DNA of 7,023 bases from Methanolinea sp. (lineage in GTDB: Archaea > Halobacteriota > Methanomicrobia > Methanomicrobiales > Methanospirillaceae), in assembly GCA_013331225.1 (NCBI GenBank), contig DUGV01000234.1, positions 1 to 7,023 of the forward strand, written 5' to 3'. Each line of letters begins with the position of its first letter. Position 1 is the first letter of the stretch. A program made the position numbers and the translations under genes. Of the stretch, positions 1-5,979 are shown piece by piece. The notes under the pieces were generated by a model. That model saw only the letters and a program-made list of their open reading frames with translations. It ran no database searches and was not told where the DNA came from.

Positions 1-681
1 GACGAGGTTGCCAAGTACGGCGTGGCGTCCGTCAAGAGGATCTACGGCAACTGGACCACCCCCCAGCTCCAGGGATGGAAGGATGTGCTGTTATCGAATT
101 CGATCATCCCGATCCAGCAGTTCAACTATACCACCAAAAAGAATGCCACCGACAGTGCGCTCATCATCGATGCAATGGACCTGCTCCATACCGGCCATCT
201 TGACGGATTCTGCCTGGTTTCAAGCGACAGCGATTTTACCCGTCTCGCATCCCGGATCCGGGAGTCCGGCCTGATGGTGTACGGGTTTGGGGAAGAGAAG
301 ACGCCCAAGGCCTTTGTCGATGCGTGTGACAAGTTCATTTATACCGAGATCCTGCGGCCCACCGAACCGGCAGGGACGACCGCCCCGGTATATCGGGATA
401 CTACCGTTTTCAAGGACATGAAAAAGGACCAGAAGTTCTTGAAACTCTTAAAAAACAGCGTCGAGGACTCATCCGATGAACAGGGCTGGGCCGAACTCGG
501 CCTTGTGGGCCAGAACATCCAGAAGAAGAGCCCGGAATTCGATGCCCGGAACTACGGGTTCAAGAAATTCTTTGACCTTATCCGTTCCCTTGACCTGTTC
601 GAGATCGATGAACGGCAGTCCCGGGACAATGTGGGAAAGATCATCTATATCCGGGAACCGGTGAAAAAGATACGGAGATAG
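1..681 (+). CDS. NYN/LabA-like predicted ribonuclease with C-terminal OST-HTH (LOTUS) domain, 5'-partial
   Basis: The frame is open from base 1 and ends at the TAG at 679-681. The GTG at 22 lies inside the conserved EVAKYG...KRIYGNW block of the family, so it is not the true start, and the N-terminal strand with the first catalytic Asp lies left of the window. In codons counted from base 1, the NYN (PIN-like) nuclease core runs to about residue 118. Its visible acidic motifs are TDSALIIDAMDLL (D51, D57, D60) and SSDSDF (D76, D78), which in this family bind the metal used for RNA cleavage. A linker of about 20 residues leads to an OST-HTH/LOTUS domain at about 138-217, recognised by GWAELGLVGQNI and YGFKKFFDLIRSLDLFEI; this winged helix binds RNA in other proteins. 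The role inferred is a cytosolic RNA-processing or decay factor with unknown substrate. No signal peptide or membrane segment is seen in the visible part. It converges on the phosphatase gene across a 412-base spacer. Family assignment is firm; activity is inferred. Confidence 0.9.
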   Translation, partial: DEVAKYGVASVKRIYGNWTTPQLQGWKDVLLSNSIIPIQQFNYTTKKNATDSALIIDAMDLLHTGHLDGFCLVSSDSDFTRLASRIRESGLMVYGFGEEKTPKAFVDACDKFIYTEILRPTEPAGTTAPVYRDTTVFKDMKKDQKFLKLLKNSVEDSSDEQGWAELGLVGQNIQKKSPEFDARNYGFKKFFDLIRSLDLFEIDERQSRDNVGKIIYIREPVKKIRR

Positions 682-729
682 AGCAGAGCACACTCGGGTG
701 CAACAACGCAAATGATACTCCGTCCCCCC

Positions 730-734
730 TTTTT
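730..734 (+). terminator. Possible T-tract terminator of the NYN gene
   Basis: A run of five T follows a C-rich stretch 48 bases after the TAG of the NYN gene. Archaeal termination can occur on short T-tracts without a hairpin, so this is a plausible but weak termination site for the plus-strand gene. Confidence 0.25.
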
Positions 735-854
735 CGTGCTCTGGAGAAACATGCATGAACGCAGGTTCACACCCGAACGATGAAAATCGGATGAAATAAT
801 GTAAACACAACCGTCCTCGCCCGTATCCTTCTCGCACCTTATGGGGGCGGTACG

Positions 855-872
855 GCCCAGGAGCGCCTGGGC
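855..872. repeat. Perfect 7-bp hairpin with AGCG tetraloop
   Basis: GCCCAGG at 855-861 and CCTGGGC at 866-872 are perfect reverse complements around the four-base loop AGCG. A second CCAGG at 879-883 could compete for the CCTGG arm at 866-870, so two mutually exclusive foldings are possible. Either strand could carry the structure. It may be part of a small RNA or of an extended 3' UTR. Confidence 0.55.
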
Positions 873-901
873 AATGATCCAGGGCTTGCGGATGCGATAA
901 C

Positions 902-926
902 GCCCCGCGGGAACTCAATGCGGGGC
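902..926. repeat. Perfect 7-bp GC-only hairpin
   Basis: GCCCCGC at 902-908 pairs with GCGGGGC at 920-926 around an 11-base loop. It lies 30 bases from the hairpin at 855-872 and no T-tract follows on either strand, so it is more likely part of a folded RNA than a terminator. Confidence 0.55.
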
Positions 927-962
927 CCACTGGACGGATGAGCTCCTGAGGAGGCATTTCAT

Positions 963-1013
963 AAAAAAACAAAAATTGAGGCCGCCGCACAGGCGCCCTT
1001 TTTAGTCGGCGGC
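963..1013 (-). terminator. Hairpin plus T-tract terminator of the PAS-phosphatase gene
   Basis: Read on the minus strand, a 7-bp GC-only stem (arms at 1007-1013 and 981-987, GCCGCCG with CGGCGGC) is followed after five bases by TTTTTGTTTTTTT (975-963). The stem begins about 80 bases after the phosphatase stop. The arrangement looks like a bacterial intrinsic terminator; in archaea the T-tract itself would be the main signal. Confidence 0.65.
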
Positions 1014-1093
1014 AAATATCCCAATGGGGGTATGAGGCCAGTTTGCTTCCATCATCACCCCTAAGGTTTTCCCCAGAAGCACGTTCTTTGATA

Positions 1094-2689
1094 TCAGGTC
1101 CCTTTGATCACCAGCAGCGTGATGTCATCGAACTGGGGCATGCCGGAGGTGTAATCCTGCACCGCGAGCAGGATCTGCTCAAGGATCTCTTTTGCTGAAA
1201 GCCCGGCATTTTCCCTGATGATTGCGTTGAGCCGGTCTTCCCCGAACAACTCCTCTGCGGTATTGATCGACTCCGTAACGCCATCGGTATACATCACGAT
1301 AACATCGCCCGGGCCGATCGTTACGATCCGGGATGAGTACTCCCGGTTCTCGACGGCCCCAAGGACAATTCCCGTGGGCAGGAGTTCCTCAAGGGTTCTG
1401 GTCCTGTTCCGGAATACGACCGGGGGGTTGTGGCCGGCATTGACATAGGTGAGGGTTCGATCCTCCTCCCTCAGGGTCCCAAAGAAGAGGGTAACGAACA
1501 TTCCGGATTTTGAGTCCTGCGTAATGATGTTGTTGGCGTCATAGATCGCCCGCGCACGGTCCCGGTGCCAGAGAGCATTGACCCGGACAACGATCCGGGA
1601 CAGTGCCATGAAGAGCGCTGCCGGAACCCCTTTGCCGGAGACATCGGCAACAAGGAGCCCGAGCGTCCCTTTGTCAAGGGCGATGATCTCAAACGGGATC
1701 ACATCAAAGAAATCCCCGCCCACCTCTTTTGCCATCACGGTGCGGGCAGCGATATCGAACCCGGTGATCTGGGGGATCACATCGGGCATGAAGCTCTTCT
1801 GGATCTCTGCAGCAATCTGGAGCTCTGCATTCGAACGGGCAAGCCGCCCCTCCATCTCGCGTCGCTCGGTAATGTCCCGGATCGTCTCGATGGCGCCGGT
1901 CACGTTTCCATCCGGGTCATAGAGGGGGCTCGCCTTCGCCCAGAAGTACCGGCCTGACTTCCCCCGTATGCTCGGGATGAACGTGTCCACGACAAGCGTA
2001 TCCCCCTCCCGATTCACGTGGGTGTAGAGGCTATCCACTTCTGCCTCGGGCATGAGGACAAGGTTTGCGAGCATCAGCCTCCGCTCCTGGTAGAAGGGAA
2101 GGGAATACTCGTAGTCCCCTTTCCCGATCATAGACTCTGCAGGAATCCCGGTCAGCTCCTCCATTGCCCTGTTCCAGGTGATGACGACCCCGTCCCGGTT
2201 GATCGCAAAGGTCGCATCCGGCAGGAAACTGATGATATCCGCGAGGCTTCGTCTGGACCGGACAACCTCCTGCTCGTCGCGTTTCCGGCCGGTGATATCC
2301 CGGATCGTCTCGATGGCACCGGTGATGTTTCCCTCCGGGTCATAGAGCGGACTTGCCTTCGCCCAGAAGTAGACCCCTCCCGGCCGGAAATCAGGGATGA
2401 AGATGTCCACGACGAGCGTATCGCCCATCCGCTCCACGAAGTCATACCGTTTCTCGATCTCGGCCCCGGGCATGAAGACGAGGTTGGCAAGCATCGGCCT
2501 GCGTTCCTTATAGAAAGGGAGGGCATACTCGTAGTCGCCCTTGCCGAGTATGTCTCCAGCCGGAACCCCCGTCAGATCCTCCATCGCCCTGTTCCAGGCA
2601 ATCACCTTTCCCTCGCGGTCGATGACCAGCGTCGCATCCGGCAAAAAGTCAATGATAGCATCGGGAAAAGACCGAGGCCGGGGTTCCAT
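1094..2689 (-). CDS. PAS-PAS-PP2C (SpoIIE/RsbU-type) serine/threonine phosphatase
   Basis: This 531-residue protein has no signal peptide or membrane segment and should be cytosolic. Two PAS sensor domains lie at about residues 12-133 and 152-274, each ending in the typical PAC block (YFWAKASPLYDP, GAIETIRDIT). A helical linker at about 275-298 includes IQKSFMP, the usual entry to this phosphatase type. The PP2C-like SpoIIE domain spans about 310-529. Its metal-binding acidic motifs are present: GGDFFD (D326), VADVSGKG (D349), NAGHNP (417-422), YTDGVTE (D469) and FDDIT (D521, D522), so it is probably active. The family dephosphorylates phosphoserine or phosphothreonine on antagonist proteins in response to PAS signals. 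No partner (STAS antagonist or HPK-like kinase) is encoded in the window, so the target is unknown. The ATG start is supported by a GGAG eight to eleven bases upstream and by the first PAS domain starting just after it. The gene is divergent from the glycosyltransferase and probably monocistronic. Confidence 0.93.
   Translation of the reverse strand: MEPRPRSFPDAIIDFLPDATLVIDREGKVIAWNRAMEDLTGVPAGDILGKGDYEYALPFYKERRPMLANLVFMPGAEIEKRYDFVERMGDTLVVDIFIPDFRPGGVYFWAKASPLYDPEGNITGAIETIRDITGRKRDEQEVVRSRRSLADIISFLPDATFAINRDGVVITWNRAMEELTGIPAESMIGKGDYEYSLPFYQERRLMLANLVLMPEAEVDSLYTHVNREGDTLVVDTFIPSIRGKSGRYFWAKASPLYDPDGNVTGAIETIRDITERREMEGRLARSNAELQIAAEIQKSFMPDVIPQITGFDIAARTVMAKEVGGDFFDVIPFEIIALDKGTLGLLVADVSGKGVPAALFMALSRIVVRVNALWHRDRARAIYDANNIITQDSKSGMFVTLFFGTLREEDRTLTYVNAGHNPPVVFRNRTRTLEELLPTGIVLGAVENREYSSRIVTIGPGDVIVMYTDGVTESINTAEELFGEDRLNAIIRENAGLSAKEILEQILLAVQDYTSGMPQFDDITLLVIKGT
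1868..2656 (-). repeat. Tandem duplication of the PAS-coding segment
   Basis: The two PAS domains are about 70% identical by eye, with a period of 140-141 codons (420-423 bases). DNA similarity is also visible: CCCGGATCGTCTCGATGGC begins at 1876 and again at 2299. The second copy carries one extra residue in the SIRGKSGRYFW segment compared with DFRPGGVYFW in the first. Shared blocks are FLPDAT, WNRAME, GKGDYEY, LPFY, ERR and GDTLVVD. This points to an intragenic duplication kept in frame. The divergent positions include LVIDREGKV against FAINRDGVV, near the usual ligand pocket. Confidence 0.85.
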
Positions 2690-2696
2690 GCTCGCA

Positions 2697-2700
2697 CTCC
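2697..2700 (-). promoter_or_regulatory. Ribosome binding site of the PAS-phosphatase gene
   Basis: GGAG on the minus strand, followed by seven bases and then the ATG at 2689. It fits the anti-Shine-Dalgarno sequence of methanogens and decides the start in favour of this ATG. Confidence 0.6.
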
Positions 2701-2739
2701 AGATACAAGGGATGGGTGGTGATCGGGTATGAAGATTCG

Positions 2740-2749
2740 TAAATTATTT
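2740..2749 (-). promoter_or_regulatory. Possible TATA-like element of the PAS-phosphatase gene
   Basis: On the minus strand CGAGGAAATAATTTACG contains an A/T-only decamer 50-60 bases upstream of the ATG, preceded by purines that could act as a BRE. Transcription starting about 25 bases downstream would give a leader of roughly 30 bases containing the GGAG site. The match to the archaeal TATA consensus is loose; another candidate, GGTATTTACA, lies at 2765-2774. Confidence 0.25.
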
Positions 2750-2771
2750 CCTCGTTCTGCCCTGTGTAAAT

Positions 2772-2792
2772 ACCAAAAACCGCCTGTTTGGT
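2772..2792. repeat. Inverted repeat upstream of the PAS-phosphatase gene
   Basis: ACCAAA (2772-2777) and TTTGGT (2787-2792) form a perfect 6-bp inverted repeat with a 9-base spacer, just upstream of the possible TATA element. It could be a regulator binding site, but arms this short also arise by chance. Confidence 0.25.
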
Positions 2793-2798
2793 CTGAAG

Positions 2799-2825
2799 GG
2801 TGAAAAATACCGATAACCTTTCACC
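2799..2825 (-). repeat. Perfect 7-bp inverted repeat at the end of the antisense reading frame
   Basis: GGTGAAA (2799-2805) pairs with TTTCACC (2819-2825) across a 13-base spacer. On the minus strand it overlaps the TGA that closes the 2821-3096 frame and includes a run of five T (2807-2803). This would suit the transcription end of a former minus-strand gene. It could alternatively be an operator in the divergent promoter region. Confidence 0.35.
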
Positions 2826-3096
2826 GACAACAGGTTCCACCCAGATTCTTTCCCCCATGGTGCTCGATTACTTTGTTGTAGAGGGCAACACCGGGGCGTA
2901 TATCCAAAGCACGTCGAACAGCAATCTGTTGAATATTCCATTTTTCCCAAGTAAGGTTGTATATGACAGAAGCTAGGAACCAGGTGTTTCCGTACCCCAA
3001 CCACTGTGATAATCTGAACGGTTGTGATTTGATACAAAATTTCAAGACTTTTACTGCTTTATTGGTAAAAGAAAAGGTAATGATTCCCTCTATCAT
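2821..3096 (-). pseudogene. Protein-like antisense frame, possible 3' remnant of a lost gene (unrecognised)
   Basis: This minus-strand frame ends with TGA at 2821-2823 and encodes up to 91 residues. Its composition is protein-like rather than random, with blocks such as WLGYGNTWFLASVIYNL, TWEKWNIQQIAVRRALDI and RPGVALYNKVIEHHGGK. It is rich in Trp, Tyr and Asn, has no internal stops, and an inverted repeat sits at its end. I do not recognise the family. The first residues overlap the glycosyltransferase start on the other strand, so the genuine part is probably below about 3075. No Shine-Dalgarno or N-terminal domain is seen. The best reading is a C-terminal gene fragment left when the plus-strand glycosyltransferase gene arrived. 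A small intact gene or a chance frame is also possible. Confidence 0.35.
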
Positions 3097-5590
3097 CCAC
3101 CAAACATGGAAGGACAGGGAAATCCCCCAGGAGTTACACCCATTCCAAGCCAGCTGGAAGAGATACCATCCTACCTGGGAATACCGGCTCTGGACCGATG
3201 TTGACTGCCGAAAACTGATAGCGGACCATTATTCCTGGTTTCTTCCTATCTATGATCTATATCCTCAACCGATTATGCGGACCGATACCGCCCGCTGTTT
3301 TATCCTCCACCATTTCGGAGGTATTTATGCCGACCTTGATTATGAATGTCTCAAACCTTTTGAAACGCTTCTTGCAGGCAAGGATCTGGTTCTCGGTTGC
3401 GAACCACACTCGCATGTACAGCGCTCGCAGGCTCAAACCAGGGGATTTGACTTTATACTCTCTAACGCTGTCATGGCATCGGTTCCCGGTCACCGCTTCT
3501 GGGAGCATCTTTTCAAATCCTTTGTCGGTGCGCACATGGAACCGAATCCCCTTGATACAACGGGTCCATTTCTTCTTACGCGCGCTTATCTGGAGGCGCC
3601 CGATAAATCCGAGATCAACATTATATCCCCTGAAGATCTCTTTCCCTTCGACGAAAGCGAAGTATGGGAAGCCGGGACAAAGCGGACAACGCTACCACCT
3701 CCGCCCGGAGAGGCGTATGGCATTCACTACTGGCAGGGAACCTGGTGGCGTAAAACAAAGATGAGGTGGTATGCCTCAAGGCCTCCGAAAACTATTGACA
3801 TCGCCCAGACCAAGAATGGAGCTGGTGAAATAATCGCGATTCGAACCCTGAAGTCAAGTCTCATACAGCGTATCCTACCCCGGAACACGCCTTCCTCTCG
3901 ATCCCCACCAAGAATTTCCTCGCCAATTATTCCAGGTATACTCCCTGAGGCGGTAAACGGGGTCTGGTACCAGGTCACCCATCAGAATGAAGTTGTGGCC
4001 AGTGCCCTGCTTGATGTGAAGCAGATATTGCGCTTCCTAAACACTCTTGACCATCCCCCGCTCGTCACGGCATTGATGGTTACTAAAGGACGCACGGCAC
4101 TGGCACAGAGAGCCGTTCTCAACTTCCAGAAACAGACCTACCCTCATTGCGAACTGGTCATTGTCAATGATGATGAAGACGATCAATTGCGGACTTGGGT
4201 GCAGAGTCTGGCTGACACGAGAATTCACCTCTTGAATTTACCAACTGATCAGCGTAGCCTGGGCGTGTTGCGAAACATCGCTATGCAAGAAGCCCGGGGT
4301 GACTACGTGGCACAATGGGACGATGACGACTTCTCTCACCCAATGCGTCTCGCCCTTGAGACTGGACTTGTTCTTCTTCACAACGCTGACGCCTGTTTCC
4401 TGCAGCGATGGATGCTATGGGCACCCGAACAGCGTCGCCTCGCCATTTCACATCGGCGCTTATGGGAGGGTTCGTTTCTTGCCCGGAAAGTCACCATACC
4501 ACCATACCCTGACATAGCCAAAGGCGAGGACACTCCTGTTGCCGATGCAATCGCTCTTAATCAGCGCACTGTCCTGCTGGATTATCCACAACTCTATACC
4601 TACGTTATCCATAGCCAAAACACCCATGAAACCTCCCATTTTGAGAAATTTTTTGCGAAGGCCACAGCTATCTATGAAAGTGGTGCCTATGATATCGCCA
4701 TCCGTCAGCTGCAGAATGACTTCGACATCGACCTGAGCCAATGGATCGAAGGGCAACCGGCGTGCCGCTATGATCATCCAATATCAGGAAGAAGGTCAAG
4801 ACGTTCACCCGCGCTCGCTTCCTATCCCAGTATTCTCATTCTGACTCCTGTCAAAAACAGCGCTGCCGATATTCCGCGCTATATCCATAATTTACACACA
4901 TTGCAATACCCCCACGACAAACTTACCATCGGCCTTCTGGAGGGAGACAGCACCGATGACACCTATGAGATTTTATCAGCAGCGTTGCCGCAACTTGCGG
5001 TTGATTTTCACGCCGCGTATCTTTTTAAAGAGGATATGAATTATAAGAGCGCCTTACCCCGTTGGGTCCCAAGCGAGCAAAGGCGACGGCGCGCTGCAAT
5101 TGCTAAAAGCCGCAATTCATTATTGATGCGTTCGCTTGATAACCAGGACTGGGTCCTCTGGATCGATGTTGATGTGGAATCCTTCCCGGCAGACGTGCTG
5201 GAACATATGCTGGCAACTGGAAAGGACATCATTGTTCGACATTGCGTACTCCCCGATGGACGCACTTTTGATTTGAATACCTTCAAGTTAGAGCCTGGTG
5301 CAACCTCATGGGATTGGTCCCCTTACCTTATCGATGGTATCCTGCAGCCACCTATAGGATGGGGCCGTAACTATCTAAGTGACTTTCCTGATGAAGATCT
5401 GGTTGAGCTTGACAGTGTGGGAGGGACAATGCTTCTCGTGCGAGCCGAAGTGCATCGCCACGGAGCACTCTTCCCTGTTGCACCATACAATAATCTCCTC
5501 GAAACCGAAGGTTTCGCCAGCATGGCCCGGGACATGGGCTATTCCTGCTGGGGTTTGCCATGGCTTACGATCCAGCATCCCAGAAAATAG
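3080..5590 (+). CDS. Three-module glycosyltransferase: GT32-like + GT2-like + Anp1 (GT62)-like
   Basis: The product is 836 residues from the ATG at 3080. Module 1 (about 1-235) is GT32-like: the start MIPSIIHQTWKD, then RTDTARCFILHHFGGIYADLD (67-87) written in two blocks as RTDTAR and FGGIYADLD, with the metal-binding DxD at D85/D87. A low-complexity Pro/Ser/Arg linker (about 265-290) leads to module 2 (about 327-530), a GT2 fold with LNFQKQTYPHCELVIVNDD and the DxD-like QWDDDDFSHPMR (412-423). Module 3 (about 583-834) matches the Anp1 family of fungal mannan polymerase: ILILTPVKNSAADIPRYIHN, EGDSTDDTYEIL, WVLWIDVDVESFP (D696/D698), DSVGGTMLLVRAEVHRHGALFP and ETEGFASMARDMGY. All three retain acidic sugar-nucleotide motifs, so three sequential transfers are plausible; sugars are unknown. 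No signal peptide or membrane helix is seen. The frame opens earlier (TTG 2957, ATG 2963), but the extra 39-41 residues are unlike the family and lie opposite a possible gene remnant; 3080 has only a weak AAGG nearby. Codon use is less GC-rich than the phosphatase gene. Confidence 0.9.
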   Translation: MIPSIIHQTWKDREIPQELHPFQASWKRYHPTWEYRLWTDVDCRKLIADHYSWFLPIYDLYPQPIMRTDTARCFILHHFGGIYADLDYECLKPFETLLAGKDLVLGCEPHSHVQRSQAQTRGFDFILSNAVMASVPGHRFWEHLFKSFVGAHMEPNPLDTTGPFLLTRAYLEAPDKSEINIISPEDLFPFDESEVWEAGTKRTTLPPPPGEAYGIHYWQGTWWRKTKMRWYASRPPKTIDIAQTKNGAGEIIAIRTLKSSLIQRILPRNTPSSRSPPRISSPIIPGILPEAVNGVWYQVTHQNEVVASALLDVKQILRFLNTLDHPPLVTALMVTKGRTALAQRAVLNFQKQTYPHCELVIVNDDEDDQLRTWVQSLADTRIHLLNLPTDQRSLGVLRNIAMQEARGDYVAQWDDDDFSHPMRLALETGLVLLHNADACFLQRWMLWAPEQRRLAISHRRLWEGSFLARKVTIPPYPDIAKGEDTPVADAIALNQRTVLLDYPQLYTYVIHSQNTHETSHFEKFFAKATAIYESGAYDIAIRQLQNDFDIDLSQWIEGQPACRYDHPISGRRSRRSPALASYPSILILTPVKNSAADIPRYIHNLHTLQYPHDKLTIGLLEGDSTDDTYEILSAALPQLAVDFHAAYLFKEDMNYKSALPRWVPSEQRRRRAAIAKSRNSLLMRSLDNQDWVLWIDVDVESFPADVLEHMLATGKDIIVRHCVLPDGRTFDLNTFKLEPGATSWDWSPYLIDGILQPPIGWGRNYLSDFPDEDLVELDSVGGTMLLVRAEVHRHGALFPVAPYNNLLETEGFASMARDMGYSCWGLPWLTIQHPRK

Positions 5591-5618
5591 TAAACAATCT
5601 CTCAATGGGGCTGCCTGG

Positions 5619-5643
5619 TGTAAACCTCCAGGAGAGGTTTGCA
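5619..5643. repeat. Hairpin with 10-bp stem after the three-module glycosyltransferase gene
   Basis: TGTAAACCTC (5619-5628) pairs with GAGGTTTGCA (5634-5643), one pair being G-T wobble, around the loop CAGGA. It starts 29 bases after the stop codon. Without a T-tract it is a poor archaeal terminator and may instead protect the 3' end of the transcript. Confidence 0.5.
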
Positions 5644-5758
5644 ATTCAGGGAGGGTGCAATCTACCTTCTACTGCACACGATGATCGGGATTAGTGTTAA
5701 AAAGAGATAAGAGAATTTCCACCACCTAAACTGGTTTGTTAATCATACGATCGATTCG

Positions 5759-5770
5759 TTACTTAAGTAA
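5759..5770. repeat. Perfect 12-bp palindrome TTACTTAAGTAA
   Basis: Self-complementary without spacer, in non-coding DNA between convergent genes. It could be a protein-binding site; nothing nearby links it to a promoter, and a chance origin in A+T-rich DNA is possible. Confidence 0.3.
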
Positions 5771-5947
5771 ATCCTTCCCCTTGTGAGAGCATTGCCACTC
5801 CATCTTCTTCCTGTGCTGGATCCTTATTTCTTTGGACTTTGGAGAAAGGTCTATTTCAGGAGGCTTGCTGAATGGTGATCTCCAGAGAAGCTCGCTTTAT
5901 TAGAGACATTTAATGCCGGGAGAGAAATGAGATGGATTTAAAGAGAA

Positions 5948-5963
5948 TAAAGACCGGTCTTTA
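5948..5963 (-). terminator. Perfect 16-bp palindrome, possible terminator of the GT2 gene
   Basis: TAAAGACC directly abuts GGTCTTTA, giving a gapless 16-base palindrome. On the minus strand it begins 17 bases after the TAG of the GT2 gene and runs into TTATTCTCTTTAAAT, a T-rich but interrupted stretch. That position favours a role in ending or stabilising the transcript. A binding site for a dimeric DNA-binding protein is the alternative. Confidence 0.4.
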
Positions 5964-5979
5964 GCTGTCTCGAAGTAAT

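Larger units (their letters stand above)
682..1093. other. Convergent intergenic region rich in GC hairpins
   Basis: This 412-base spacer lies between the 3' ends of the NYN gene (plus) and the PAS-phosphatase gene (minus). I see no convincing coding region: the long minus-strand frame across it has no recognisable domain and runs back into the NYN gene. Its visible contents are a short T-tract at 730-734, inverted repeats at 855-872, 902-926 and 943-953 (CTCCTGAGGAG), and the terminator hairpin at 981-1013. The hairpin density suggests a structured 3' UTR or a small RNA, but no known RNA family was recognised. Nothing notable was seen in 735-840 or 1014-1093. Confidence 0.6.
5591..5979. other. 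Convergent intergenic region without a convincing gene
   Basis: This 389-base A+T-rich spacer lies between the ends of the two glycosyltransferase genes. It contains a strong hairpin (5619-5643), a weak GTGCA/TGCAC pair (5655-5659, 5673-5677) and palindromes at 5759-5770 and 5948-5963. A 45-codon minus-strand frame without start (5759-5896; SPKSKEIRIQHRKKMEWQ) is open and basic but too short to name; it may be a gene scrap. No strong T-tract follows the plus-strand gene. Confidence 0.55.

Noticed and set aside
735..840. Possible C/D box small RNA, suggested by two GATGAAA strings
   Set aside because: The strings do not fit the RUGAUGA C box and no matching D box with proper spacing was found.
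469..990. 173-codon minus-strand open frame from the spacer into the NYN gene
   Set aside because: No recognisable motif, antisense to well-supported NYN codons, and its spacer part crosses several hairpins and low-complexity GC sequence.
2018..2722. 234-codon plus-strand open frame opposite the PAS domains
   Set aside because: It mirrors the GC-rich codons of the phosphatase gene and even shows the duplicated pattern of the PAS repeat, as expected for a shadow frame.
5352..5644. Minus-strand frames overlapping the end of the triple glycosyltransferase
   Set aside because: They lie antisense to the strongly conserved Anp1-like module and show no family signature of their own.
5759..5896. 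45-codon minus-strand open stretch, possible transposase scrap
   Set aside because: It has no start codon, no recognisable motif and no flanking terminal repeats; too short to call.
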